NCBI GenBank assembly: GCA_009823505.1
Contig: VZQC01006589.1
Location: forward strand, 1,184,140-1,248,139
Origin: Rhizomys pruinosus
Lineage: Eukaryota; Chordata; Mammalia; Rodentia; Spalacidae
DNA length: 64,000 bases
Reading direction: 5' to 3'
The notes under the pieces: model-generated
What the model saw: only the letters and a program-made list of their open reading frames with translations
The model's database searches: none
What the model was told of the DNA's origin: nothing
Shown: positions 44,269-55,564 of the stretch, in pieces
Numbering within the stretch: position 1 is the first letter of the stretch
How the letters are laid out: each line of letters begins with the position of its first letter
Translations under genes and position numbers: made by a program

Positions 44269-44562
44269 TGGGGGCTGGAGAGATGGCTCAGCAGTTAAGA
44301 GCACCCACTGCTCTTGCAGAGGACCCGGGTTTGATTCCCAGCACACACATGGTGGCTAAGAACTGTTTTTAAGCTGGGAATGGTGGCACACGCCTTTAAT
44401 CCTAGCACTCAGGAGGCAGAGGCAGGTGGATCTCTGTGAGTTCAAGGCCAGCCTTGTCCACAGAACCAGTCCCAGGCCAGCTGGGACTAAAAAGGAGACC
44501 CTGTCTTTAAAAGACCAAAATAATTAATTAATTTATTTATTTAAAAAAATAAAATAAAAAAA
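44269..44562 (+). mobile_element. Chimeric B2-B1 SINE, second copy
   Basis: A B2 5' part of about 101 bases (to ggctaagaactgttttt) is fused to a B1 body starting aagctgggaatggtggcaca at 44371, with an AATT/A-rich tail. One 14-bp target, aagaaagtcctttc, flanks the whole (44255-44268 and 44563-44576). The junction is at the same place as in the copy at 6744. Confidence 0.88.
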
Positions 44563-44775
44563 AAGAAAGTCCTTTCCTATGCTTACATTTTGGCGGGTAC
44601 TGCCCATGTATTCTTTTAGCAGTTTCAGAGTTTCAGATTTTATTTTGAGGTCTTAGATCCACTTGGAGTTGACTTTTGTGCAGGGAGAAAGATAAGAGTC
44701 CCATTTCATTCTTCTACAGGTGGTGATCCAGTTCTGCCAGCACCATTTGTTGAAGATGGTGGTTTTCTCCCATAA

Positions 44776-45400
44776 AAAGATGGGCCACAGACATGAATAG
44801 AGAATTTTCAAACGAAGAAATAAAAAGGTCTAAGAAACCTTAAAATGGCTCAACATCCTTAGTAATTCAACAAATGGAGATAAAAACCACTTTAAGATTC
44901 CATCTTACCCCAATCAGACTGGCTAAGATCAAGAAAATGAAGGACACAGGTACTGGCTAGAGTGTGGAGAAAGGGGAACACTCATTCACAGCTGATGGGA
45001 ATGCAGATCAGTACAGTCACTTTGGAAGGCAGTAAGGGAAACTCTCACAAGACTGAAAACGAACCTATCACAAGACTTAGTTATACCACTTCATGGCATA
45101 TGACCAAAGGACTTATCATTTTGTAAATATACCTATAAATCCATGTTTGTTGCTGCTCTCTTCACAACATCGAAGAAATGGAAACAACTTCAATGTCCCA
45201 CAACCGATAGATAAATGGATAATGAAAATGTGGTACATCTATACAATGAAGTACTACTCAGCAGTAAGAAAAGATGAAATTTGCAGGTAAATGGATGGAA
45301 CTATGGAATGTTATTTTGAATGAAGTAATACAAAGGTAAAAAATGAGGTGATGTATGTTCTCCCTCATTTGTGGATCATAGCACCAATCCCCTTATGTAA
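44776..45400 (+). pseudogene. L1 ORF2 C-terminal region, right part of inverted L1
   Basis: The KMWYIYTMKYYSAVRKDE-type L1 C-terminus is readable at 45093-45290. Upstream segments match the region from atgggccacagacatgaata on. Broken by stops. Confidence 0.85.
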
Positions 45401-47032
45401 GTATATATCCTAATGTAGCACCAGGTGTTGAGAAATTGGAAATGATACATTGAGGTAAAGGAAAAGAAAAATCCTGAAACAGAGGGACAATAAGGAATAG
45501 ATGTTATTAGAGGGGAAGTTGGGAGGGTGGATGCATTGGGCTAGGATGGGAGGAGGGGGGGATAAATGGGGGTGTAATATGAGGTGAGAGAGGTCAAAAG
45601 AGGGGGAGGCTGGGGATGGTGGACATTTCAGGGGCTGGGGAGAGAGGACAGGGGTGGTAAGGAAAGAAAAATGTATAGAGATGATTAGAACTGGAAAGGC
45701 CAGGAAACCCAGAGGGTAATGTGATGCCTGGAGACTCCATGAGAGATTCCCATACATTGTTTAAACATTAGTGGACAGGTTGTGCAACCTGGGGGCTGTG
45801 TGGCGGGGGACACACTGCAAGACAGAGGACACCGCCCTTTGAATGGTTGGTGAGAGGGATAAAAATGGCTCTCAAAGCAGAGCAGGCTATCTCCAAAGCT
45901 CTAGATTATCTACCAGAAATAGAAAATGAGACCCTGCTGTTCAGAACAGGACATGCTTCAGGGATAGGACTTAGATTAATGGAGCAGGAATTGACTTGAA
46001 ACCTTTCCATCTGAAGTTAAGTGCTCATAATGCTAGACAATGTGCACACTGCTATGAGAGAAAATCAATCAACGGTACAACCCAGTGCCAAATTCTAACA
46101 TCCATGATGAGCTACCCTGCAGACTACCTCTAATGGTGCAATTGAGACACTGTTTTCTGGGGGGATGGTCAGCAGCTATCTAATTGGACTTTGAACCCTC
46201 TCGATGGGAGTGAACCCATGAGAATCACTGTAAACTCAGCCAAATGCACAGGGCTGGACAAGACAAAGAGCCTAGATGAAAGCCTATTGGGGTCATATCT
46301 CTAGACAAATGAAATTTCTTACCATATACTATGGAATCTTACATTTACAAACAAGCATATCATACGCCACTCATCAAAAAAGCTACTCTTTGCAAAAGAT
46401 GGCGGCCACTGCCAAATCTGACAACTGGCCAGACACAGAACATATACATCTGAAAAATCCCCATGCCCAGGACACACAGCTACAATTGAACCTCTACACA
46501 CAGACGGAGGGGCAGATAGAAAACATGCACACCCCTCAATTCCCGCCAGTAAAGCTTCCTTACACAATGGAGCATGGATGCAAACAGGACACAACTAGTC
46601 AAGCTCCAAAGAATGGGAGCCCCCAGAATGTGCATCCTTGGATAGGGCCCCTATATTAAACCTCACCTACCCAGGGCTCAGGGATCATTGCAGAAAAGGG
46701 GGTGGAAAGACTCAAGGAGCCAGAGATGTTGAATGACCACAAGGGAACAGAATTTTCTGGATACGTGGAGAGGTATTCATATGAACTTATAGCAGCAGGG
46801 ATGGCATGTACAAGTCCCATGTGACTTCAAACCGGAAAAATTTTCTCAGCATAGACATGTGGGTAAGAAGCTCCAACTGCACCTAAAGAAATTCTGGCAA
46901 CAGATGGCTCCTGGGAGGGAGAGGCAGTCTTTTTCAAGCATGAGACTCTTGGTAGGTTAACCAGTCTCCAATGGATGGACCCACACTGAAGGACATTCGG
47001 GGACACAAATCAGACACTATAGGCCTTATAAC

Positions 47033-47086
<54 letters not shown>

Positions 47087-47240
47087 ATATATATACTATA
47101 TATATATATGTATATTCCATATACATACTATATAGTATGTGTGTGTATACATTTAAATTGGGCAGAGGCAATAAGAAGAGGTGGAATTAGGGAGGGGATG
47201 GGGTCTGAATATTATTAAATTATATTGTTTGAGAATCATA
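45400..47240 (+). repeat. L1 3'UTR (Lx-like), long
   Basis: It contains a G-rich purine stretch (45480-45670). A region at 45860-46320 parallels 60640-61050, and a further region parallels 38840-39300 and 61500-61870. A (CT)n(TA)n tract (47035-47150) interrupts it. The 127-codon open frame at 46276-46659 is not conserved in the sister copies. Confidence 0.75.
47035..47150 (+). repeat. (CT)n(TA)n compound microsatellite
   Basis: About 24 CT units, then a TATA-rich stretch. Confidence 0.95.
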
Positions 47241-47244
47241 AAAC

Positions 47245-47382
47245 TTAGAAGAGGGCATCAGATGTCCTGGAACTGGAATTGCAGGTATTTTAGAATTTCC
47301 TGATATAGGTGGTAGGAGCAGTATCTTGGCCTGTGCAAGAACAGTAAGCACTCTTAACTACTGAGCCATCTCTCCAGCTCCT
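47245..47382 (-). repeat. B2 SINE, truncated
   Basis: It ends ctactgagccatctctccag (the head complement). The 3' tail part is missing. Confidence 0.82.
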
Positions 47383-47691
47383 GAAATAACTTTTATCTTG
47401 CTGTTGTAAAGAGTAGCTTGGGCCAACGCTCATAAATAAGACTAGTGGGTGTTTGCCCAGTATCTTGAGCATGACCATGAGAACTTTTCTAATCATACTA
47501 AGATTGGCTAACAAGCTTCTACTCAGCATATTAAATCTTATAGCCAACCCTCTGAATCCTGACAATTTGTAGCTTACACTAACCCAGAGCTATGGTGGTG
47601 CCTAATTAAATACTTCAATTAACTCAGACTGGGCCAGTTTAAGTCAAGCCTAAAAATAAAAATGATTTGATAAAATCAGGTGAATGAGATG

Positions 47692-47822
47692 CCTGGAGCG
47701 ATCTCATAGTGTTTAAGAGCACTGGCTGGTCTTGCAGAGGACCTGGGTTCAATTCCCAGGACCCACATGGCAGATAACAACTGGCTGTAATTCTAGTCCC
47801 AGGGGATCTGACACCTTCTTTT
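47692..47822 (+). repeat. B2 SINE, 5' half, split by an L1
   Basis: The head gatgcctggagcgatctcat through ccaggggatctgacacctt. The 3' half continues at 52127. The target tctgacaccttctttt lies at 47807-47822. Confidence 0.9.
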
Positions 47823-49130
47823 TTTTTTTAATTTTAAGTTGAACTTTATAATACACATAGGGTCAAAATAACATAAATGAAACTTGTGATACCAAAAAAT
47901 CATCAAAATATAGTGATACTTTAATATGGAAATTCCATTTTTTCTCCAACTTGTATTGCTTATATATATATATACACATAAATATATACATAAATAAATA
48001 TATACATGCATACACATATCACCTGAGTTGGAGGATTTTCTTTCTTTCTTCTTTTTTTTTGCTAAAAGATGTCATGTTTTCCCCAAGGAGGTGCTTGAAG
48101 GGTCCTCCTTGGCAAGCCCAAACCACCACCAATCCTGCCCCCCATGTTCCACACTGGGGTCCCAAATGAGGTTCACAGCAAGCATGTGTCCTGTCTTGAT
48201 CTTCCTGCACTGGCCTCCATGACAGCCTGGATAGTCCAATGGCAGTCTATACTCTGAAGAGGCTGAAATCCCAGTAGTCACTCAGTCCACAAGCTGGATA
48301 TCTCAGTAGTCCCTATCTGGCATTGAAGGTTTGGAGGATTCTCAAGTTTTATATCTGAAGCAATTTCTCAGATCTTGCTAATTATTTATTTCTGGTTATA
48401 CTTTCCTTTTGGATGCTTAAGGCCACACAGTTAGCCCAGATTGGGCAAGGTTTTAGTTTTCTCAAGGTTGGTTGAAGATCTGGTCCTCAAGGGTCACTCA
48501 GGTTTTTTTTTTTTTTTTTGGGAGCCCCTGGCTCCTTTTGGCTTTTGAATCACCAGTTCCATCCACTCAAGGACAAAGTCAGGTCTTGCTAGTCCAGGCT
48601 TTTCTTTTTGAAGCATGAGCAGACTTTCCTCTTTATAGACTGGACACTGGCTAAAGTCCCATTAGTGGATCTCCAAGACCTCCCTGCACAGGAAGAATGG
48701 TGACTCACATTTGCAGGACATTTCAAGAGATGCCCCCATGCATAGTCCCCTCAGATTTAGTTGACCTCTGAGGGTAAGGAACAAAGTTATCCCTTAGGTC
48801 CCTCTGCCAAATTGGTATGGGTATTAAGTGTGGTCATTAAACACCAAGACAGGCTCAGTTACACCAGCCTGATACATCACACCTATACTAAAATTGTATC
48901 TTCTGAAAACAAACTGTGTGTTATTTCCATATCATATTTCCTGATTCACCTATTTCCATTTTAACTTTATGTTACTCTAAAATATGTGTACATGCCCATC
49001 ATTATATACCAAAAATCCATAGTCTGAAAATAAATGGTAGGTTAGTTCTAGAACCTGTCTAGGGATTCATAATATAAGAGCACAGTTGTGTTCAGATCAT
49101 GAGGAATATAACATTAATGTTGCTCAGTTT
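47823..49130 (-). repeat. L1 3'UTR of about 1.3 kb
   Basis: It lies between the poly A side (47823) and the ORF2 end (about 49134). The 48880-49080 part is shared with 27415-27670. The 48050-48800 part has no visible match elsewhere in the window and is less AT-rich. It could be a family-specific UTR or captured sequence. Confidence 0.7.
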
Positions 49131-49133
49131 GCC

Positions 49134-52120
49134 TTACAACAAGGTACTTGGTGCTGGCATCCACAGATGAGGGATACCATTCAACTTTTGTTTTTCTGGG
49201 ACTGTTAATTCACTTAACATAATATCTTTTAGTTCCATCCATTTACCTGCAAATTTCATTATATCATCTTTCTTTACCACTGCATAGAACTCCATTGTGT
49301 AGATGTACCATATTTTCTCTATCCACTCATCAGTTAAGGGGCACTTGGGTTGGCTCCAGCTCTTCACTATTGTGAAGAGAGCTGCAACAAACATGGCTGT
49401 ACATGTATCTTTGTGGTAGGATGAGTCTTGTGGGTATATATCCAGAAGTGGTATGGCTGGGTCAGGTGGTAGGCTCATTTTGAGTCTTTTAAGGGTTCTC
49501 CACACTGCTTTCCATAATGGTTGTACAAGTTTGCATTCCCACCAGCAGTGGATGAGTATTCCCCTTTCCCCAAAACCTCTCCAGCATTTGGTATCATTTG
49601 TTTTCTTGAGCCTAGCCAGCCTTATCGGAGTGAGATGATATCTTAAAATGGTTTTGATTTGCATTTCCTTAATTATTAGCGATGTTGAACACTTTTTATG
49701 ATGTTTCTCTGCCATCTCTTTTTCCTCATTTGTGAAGTCTCTGTTCAGCCCTTTACTACATCTTTTGAGTGAGTCGTTTGTTTTCTTACTTCTTTGCTTT
49801 TTTGAGTAGTTTATATATTCTGGAAGTTAATGCTTGTCAGATGTATCAGCAGTGAAGGTTTACTCCCACTCTGTGGGTTTTCTCTTCACTTCCCTGATCC
49901 TTTTGCTGTACAGAAGCTTTTGAGTTTAATAAGGTCCCACTTGTCAATTGTCGACCTTATTTCCTGTGCAGCTGCTGTCTGATTTAGGAAGTCTTTTCCT
50001 TCACATATGTCTTGTAGGTTGCTGCCAACTTTTTCTTCTATCACCTTCAGAGTTTTGGGTTTCACATTGAGGTCTTTGATCCATTTGGAGTTGATTTTTG
50101 AACAGGGTGAGAGGCAGGGGTTTAATTTTATTCTTCTACAAGGGTGATCCAGTTTTGCTAACACCATTTGCTGAAGATGCTGTCTTTCCTCCATTGAGTG
50201 AGTTTAGCCCCCTTGTCAAATATGAGGTGATTGAAATTGTATGTGCTTAAGTTTGGATCTTCAGTTTTGTTCCATTGGTCTATGGGTCTGTTTTTGTGCC
50301 AGTACCAGGCTGTTTTTATGACTATAGCCCTGTAGTATAGTTTAAAGTCCAGTATAGAGATTCTCCGCTGTATTGCTCTTTTCACTCAGGGTTACTTTGG
50401 CTATTCGGGGTCTTTTGTTTGTCCGTATGAATTTAAGGATTTTTTTCCAAGCATGTGAAGAAAGTCTTGGGGATTTTAATTGGGATTGCATTGAATCTGT
50501 ATATTAATTTGGGTAGGATGGACATTTTTAGTATATTAATTTTCCCAATCCATGAGCATGGGAGGTCTTTCCATCTTCTGATGTCTTCTTCAATCTCCTT
50601 CTTCAGGGGTTTATAATTTTTGAGTTTTCAGGCTTTATAATTTCAGGGGTTTATATTTAGAGATCTTTGGTGTCTTTGGTTAGGTTTTTCCCTAGGTATT
50701 TTATTGTTTTTGAGGCTATTGTGATTGGGAAGGTCTCCTCGTATTCCTTCTTTAGTTGCTTATTGTTGGTGTAAAGAAAGGCTACTGATTTTTCTAGGTT
50801 AATTTTGTATCCCACCACTTTACTGAAACTCTTGTTTCTAGAAGTTTTCTGGTTGAGTTTTTAGCATCCCTTAGGTAAACTACCATATTGTGTGCAAAGA
50901 GGGATAGTTTGACTTCCTTTTTTCCAATTAGTACTCCTTTAATTTCCTTTTCTTACCTTATTGCCCTAGCCAGTGTTTCAAGCACTATATTGAAGAGGAA
51001 TGGTGACAAGCGGCAGACTTCCTGAGTTCCTACCTTTAAGGGGAATCCTTCTAACTCTTCTCCATTTAGGATGATGTTGGCTGTGGGTTTCTTGTATATG
51101 GCTTTGATTATGTTGAAGAATGATCCCTCCAGTCCAATTCCCTCTAGGACTTTAAGCATGAAGGGTGTTGGATTTTGTTGAAGGGCTTCTCTGCATCAAT
51201 TGAGATGATCATGTGGTTTTTGTCTCTTAGTCCATTTATGTGTTTTATGATATTTATTGATTTACGTGTGTTGAACCATTTCTAAATCTCTGGTATGAAT
51301 CCAACTTGATCATGATGGATGATCTTTTTGATGTGGGTCTGTATGTGATTTGCAAGTATTTTGTTGAGAATTTTTGCAACTATGTTCATTAAAGAGATGG
51401 GTATACAGCTTTCTTTTTTGCTTGTATCTTTGCCTGGTTTTGGTATTAGAGTGAAGCTGGCTTCATAGAAGGAGTTTGGGAGAATTCCCTCTGTTTGTAT
51501 CCTTATGAACAGTTTGAATAGCAGTGGTCATAGGACCTTAAATGTTTTATAGAATTCTGCCGTGAAACCATCTGGACTGGGGCATTTTTTTTAGTTGGGA
51601 GGTTTTTAATTGCATCTTCAATTTCCTCAAATATTATGAGTCTGTATAAGCTGTCAATCTATTCTTGGTTTAGCTTTGGTGATTCCCAGGATTTCAAATA
51701 TTCATCCATTTCACTTAGGTTTACAAATATACTAGAGTGCAGGTTTTTGAAGTATTTCCATATGATTGCCTGGATCTTTTCATTGTCTGTTATGATGTTT
51801 CCCCTTTCATCATGAATTCTATTGATTTGGAGTTGCTTTTTCTTTCTTTTGGTTAACTGGTTTAGAGGTTTGTCTATCTTGTTTATTCTTTCAAGGAACC
51901 AACTTTTGGATTCGTTGATTTTTTTGTATTGTTTTCTTTGTTTCTATTTCATTGATTTCTGCTCTGATTTTTGTCATTTCTTCCTGTCTGTTGCGTTTAG
52001 GGTTCATTTGTTGTTGTCTTTTGAGTGTTTTTAGCTGCAGAGTTAACTCATTTATTTGTGCTCTTTCTGTTTTTTTAATGTAGGCACCCAGAGCTATAAA
52101 TTTCCCTCTTAGGACTGCTT
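49134..52120 (-). pseudogene. L1 ORF2, RT to C-terminus, inactive
   Basis: Open pieces at 49134-49715, 49886-50194, 50158-50385, 50953-51159 and 51891-52184 cover the RT and C-terminal domains in several frames. The catalytic FADD position reads FAHN (plus strand 50887-50898 region), so both catalytic Asp residues are lost. A duplicated stretch near 50600-50660 adds to the damage. The N-terminal endonuclease is absent. Confidence 0.9.
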
Positions 52121-52126
52121 TTAAGG

Positions 52127-52255
52127 TCAGACACCCTCTTTTGACTCTGTAGGCATTGCATGACACAGTGGTGTACTTACACACATGCAGTCAATACATT
52201 CATATGCATAAAATAAAAATAAGAAATAAAATATCTTTTAAAAGTCATGCAAATG
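52127..52255 (+). repeat. B2 SINE, 3' half, split by an L1
   Basis: It resumes at tcagacaccctcttttgact and runs to an AAATAAAAATAAG tail. Confidence 0.9.
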
Positions 52256-52390
52256 ATTTATGTAGCAAACATGATCTGTCTTATAAACAATAGGAAACAT
52301 GGTGTATGAATATTTCCAGGTATTTGGTATTGTAACGTGACTCTAAACTTAGGTGCAGAGATTGCTAGTCCTATCAGCAATTCTATTCTT

Positions 52391-52622
52391 TTTTTTTTTT
52401 TTTCTGTATGTGTATGAATGTACTGTCTGCATGCAGGTCTGTGCACCCGTGTCGTGCAATGCCGCGGAGGTCAGAAGAGGGTTTCGGATTCCCCTGGAAC
52501 TGGAGTTCTCCTGGAATTGGAGTTTCAGACGGTTCTCGGCCGCCATGTAGGTGCTGGGGATTGAACCCGGGTCCTCTGCAAGAGCGGTCGGTGCTCCTAA
52601 CCGCTAGGCCATCTCTCCAGCC
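52391..52622 (-). repeat. Young B2 SINE with internal duplication
   Basis: CpG-rich, with the doubled ggaactggagttctcctgga / attggagtttcag segment. It is flanked by cagcaattctattctt (52375-52390 and 52623-52638). Confidence 0.96.
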
Positions 52623-52638
52623 CAGCAATTCTATTCTT

Positions 52639-52890
52639 TTTTTTATTTTTTAAATAAATTTTATTTTTTTCTGTATGTGTATGAATGTACTGTCTGCATG
52701 CAAGTCTGTGCACCCGTGTCGTGCAATGCCGCGGAGTTCAGAAGAGGGTCTCGGATTCCCCTGGAACTGGAGTTCTCCTGGAATTGGAGCTTCAGACGGT
52801 TCTCAGCTGCCATGTGGGTGCTGGGGATCGAACCTGGGACCTCTGTAAGAGCGGTCGGTGCTCTTAACCACTAGGCCATCTCTCCAGCCC
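52639..52890 (-). repeat. Second young B2 SINE at the same target
   Basis: It is of the same subfamily, with the same internal duplication and a longer tail complement. A third target copy, cagcaattctattctt, lies at 52891-52906. Confidence 0.96.
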
Positions 52891-52900
52891 CAGCAATTCT

Positions 52901-52954
52901 ATTCTTATAACAAGGAGCAAACATATCATTCTTATACCAAGGAGCAAACATATC
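52901..52954 (+). repeat. 27-bp tandem duplication at the B2 target
   Basis: attcttataacaaggagcaa starts at 52901 and recurs with one change at 52928. Confidence 0.9.
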
Positions 52955-53351
52955 ATTTCAGTCCATTATCAATGAAACGCAAAGCTCCATTCATGACCAG
53001 TAAATTGAAACCCTTAGAAAAATAATAAAATGTAATGATCTGGGCAGCTAGCTTTGGCAGTCTTGTCACAGCTACCTCGCACTCCAGTGCAGCTCCTCTA
53101 ACACGACTATTCAGCTTTTGAGAGTAATTCCAACTCCATGCCACAGCAGTGAGAAAGTGAATGCCTGGAAGAGGCCATTGTGATGGATGCCAAATATATA
53201 CCCAAGGATCTGATTTGAACATATTCTTGAGCACATTAGCTATTTCTGTCAGAAATTGTGTTCCCTCTTCTCTCCTCCTCACACTCCTCAGGTTCAACAG
53301 GTGTGCCTGGCAGTGGTACCCTGCAGGGTGACAAAGTAATAGGGTTTGCAT
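52953..53351 (-). other. Unidentified 132-codon open frame
   Basis: The minus strand is open for 132 codons, beginning MQTLLLCHPAGYHCQ. I recognise no domain. It has no poly A, no clear splice sites and ends beside repeats. Chance or a decayed retrocopy are both possible. Confidence 0.2.
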
Positions 53352-53644
53352 GAACTGTCATGGAAGTAGGCTAGATGGAGGACAGAGGAATGAGAAAAGG
53401 TATGTGGTTAAAAGAAAGCAGGTGAAAGGATGGAAAAAAATATTCCAAGCAAATGCTACTGAAAGCAGGTTCTAGGCTCTTCCCACCCTGTACAATGCAT
53501 TCATTTCTTCACCAAAGGAAGGTAACAATGTCATCTTCATCTCACTTTCTCAGCGTATCTCTCTGAGCTTCAGAAGACATAGACCTGGGAAGCAGCTATG
53601 AATTCCCACTCCTATTTATAGTTAAAAATGGTATAGGAAGTATT

Positions 53645-53890
53645 CAGGCTGGGCATGGAGGTACATGCCTTTAATATGAATACTTGGGAGGCAGAGGCAG
53701 GTAGATCTCTGTGAGATGAGATGGCTTAGTGGGTGATGCGCTTGCTGCACTAGCCTGACAATCAGAGTTCAATCCCAGGAACCCATCTAAAGGTAGAAAG
53801 AAATAACCAACTCTACTAAGTTGTCCTCTGATCTTCACAATGCTCTTTCTTTCTTTCTGTCTTTCTGTCTTTCTGTTGCTGTTTCTCTCA
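53645..53890 (+). repeat. B1 5' part joined to a B3-like body
   Basis: ggctgggcatggaggtacat ... gatctctgtgaga is followed directly by tgagatggcttagtgggtga and a B3-type body, ending in (CTTT)n. A B1 truncated at its 3' end beside a B3 is the simplest reading. Confidence 0.65.
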
Positions 53891-53934
53891 CACAAAAATA
53901 ATTAAAAATAATGATAGATGAGGGGTCTTCTTAA

Positions 53935-54140
53935 TACTAGAGAACTGGCTCAGCCCTCACTATTCTTGTGAACCCAGATTTGGTTCCTAGTACTCACACT
54001 GAAGAAACTCATAACTGCCCGTAACTTGTTCCTAGGGATCCAATGCTCTTTTCTGGCCTCTGTGAGAACTGCATGCATGTAGTACACATGAACTTTTGCA
54101 GGCACACACCCATACACATAAGTAATAAATAAATGAACCT
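53935..54140 (+). repeat. Old B2/B3-like SINE
   Basis: tagagaactggctcagccct, a diverged body and an AATAAATAAATGAACC tail. Confidence 0.75.
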
Positions 54141-54144
54141 TTTA

Positions 54145-54660
54145 AAGGAGGGGAGGAGTCTTGAGTCACTGCCTATACCACCTTCATCAACACCATCAAA
54201 TCTATTGAGAAGACTCCCTGAGCACTGCTGAGTAAGACTAGGAACACAGGGCAGCAGGACTGAACCAGAGTGAAGTCTGGGAGATGACCAGATGAAAGGG
54301 AGTTGCTATAGGACCTCTGGGCCTCAGGCAGAGCCCCCAAAATGCCTACTGTCAGCATACTAGCAGAACTAAGATGCCCCCTGTCAACCTAGGCCATATC
54401 AGGGTAGAAGAGAGGAGACTGAAGGAAGGACAGACAGACACCTGATTTTAATGCAAAAGAAGCTAAAGGGAACTCCCCTTAGTAACGATGCATTTGGACT
54501 TTCTGACATGCAAGGGCAGTAGAGAGAGCTGAGGGAAAATCTCTATGTCTACATCAGCTTTAACCATATATAGTATGAATGTGGAGGCAGAGATGCTGAA
54601 GCATTAATCTCTAGTAGGCCTGTCCATCATTATGTCTGGAAAAAATGCTACTAACAGGTT
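54145..54660. other. No recognised feature
   Basis: Moderate GC sequence with no repeat or exon that I can name. Confidence 0.4.
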
Positions 54661-54667
54661 ATTGGGA

Positions 54668-54776
54668 GGTTGGGGAGATGGCTCAGATGGATAAAGTGTT
54701 AGCCACACAAATGTGAGGACCTGAGTTCAGATTCCAATAACCCACATAAAAGTCTGGTGCAGCAGCAGCAGCAACA

Positions 54777-54810
<34 letters not shown>
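54668..54810 (+). repeat. B3-like SINE fragment with (CAG)4 and (AC)n
   Basis: The head ggttggggagatggctcaga runs to about 54765. CAG units and an AC tract (54776-54810) follow. Confidence 0.7.
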
Positions 54811-54814
<4 letters not shown>

Positions 54815-54825
54815 TAAGTGTATTT

Positions 54826-55046
54826 TTTTTAATGTTATTTATTTTTATGTGTATGAACATACTGTCTGCATGTAGGTTGGTGCACTCATGTCCTGCGATG
54901 CCACAGGAGGTCAGAAGAGGGTGTCAGATTCCCCTGGAACTGGAGCCAAAGACAGTTCTCAGCCGCCATGTGGGTGCTGGGGATCGAACCCGGATCCTCT
55001 GCAAGAGCAGTCGGTGTACTTAACTGCTAGGCCATCTCTCCAACCC
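54826..55046 (-). repeat. B2 SINE
   Basis: From ttttaatgttatttattttt to ctgctaggccatctctccaa. Fairly CpG-rich, without the internal duplication of the youngest copies. Confidence 0.93.
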
Positions 55047-55099
55047 ATGTGTAGTTATTTTTAAATGCAAGATCTACTATCTATCTTCTTTCTTAAAAA

Positions 55100-55243
55100 T
55101 GTTTTGGAATGGTGAAGTGCTTGTGACCTGAGTTTGATATTCAGAACCCAAGAAGAGGAAAAAGAGAACTGACCTAGTAAAGTTGTCCTGTGACATCTAC
55201 ATGAGCACTGAAGCCCACACATGCCCACACTCACACATACCAC

Positions 55244-55278
<35 letters not shown>
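55100..55278 (+). repeat. B3-like SINE with (CA)n tail
   Basis: aagtgcttgtgacctgagtt, gaactgacctagtaaagttg and gtcctgtgacatctacatga, then a CA tract from 55247. Confidence 0.7.
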
Positions 55279-55288
<10 letters not shown>

Positions 55289-55564
55289 TACACTACAAAA
55301 TAAATAATTGTTTAAGAAAAAAATGTCTTTGTGTATAAAAGGCAAAGATAAAAGCACATGATCAATACATGCATAGCAGCCTCTGTGAGGAGCAGACAAA
55401 ATAGACTCCTTATGCAGAGGACTGTCAGTAAAGGCTTTTCCTTTAAAATTATTTATACGTCTCCCCTTCATTACAAGAACCCTCTTCCTAGATGCTTGTT
55501 CAACATAAATGATAACCTATACACTCGTGCACACAAAAACTTCACAAAAACTCTTTTCACAAGA

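Larger units (their letters stand above)
44025..47240. mobile_element. L1 with 5' inversion (twin priming)
   Basis: The left part (44025-44775) is ORF2 sequence on the minus strand. The right part (44776-45400) is ORF2 on the plus strand, continuing to a 3'UTR (to about 47240). The ORF2 position at the far left of the inverted part is followed directly by the ORF2 position at the start of the plus part. That is the expected structure of a twin-primed insertion. A chimeric SINE lies in the inverted part and a CT/TA microsatellite lies in the 3'UTR. Confidence 0.85.
47823..52126 (-). mobile_element. 5'-truncated L1 inserted into a B2
   Basis: This minus-strand L1 of about 4.3 kb starts on the plus strand with its poly T tail and ends inside ORF2, between the endonuclease and RT domains. 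Target copies tctgacaccttctttt (47807-47822) and tcagacaccctctttt (52127-52142) flank it, and both belong to the interrupted B2. It contains a 3'UTR of about 1.3 kb and a broken ORF2. Confidence 0.93.

Noticed and set aside
45410..45757. Pro/Ser-rich 115-codon minus-strand frame
   Set aside because: It is the complement of the G-rich L1 3'UTR and contains no protein signature.
46276..46659. 127-codon plus-strand frame in the L1 3'UTR
   Set aside because: The sister UTR copies at 38.8 and 60.2 kb do not keep the frame.
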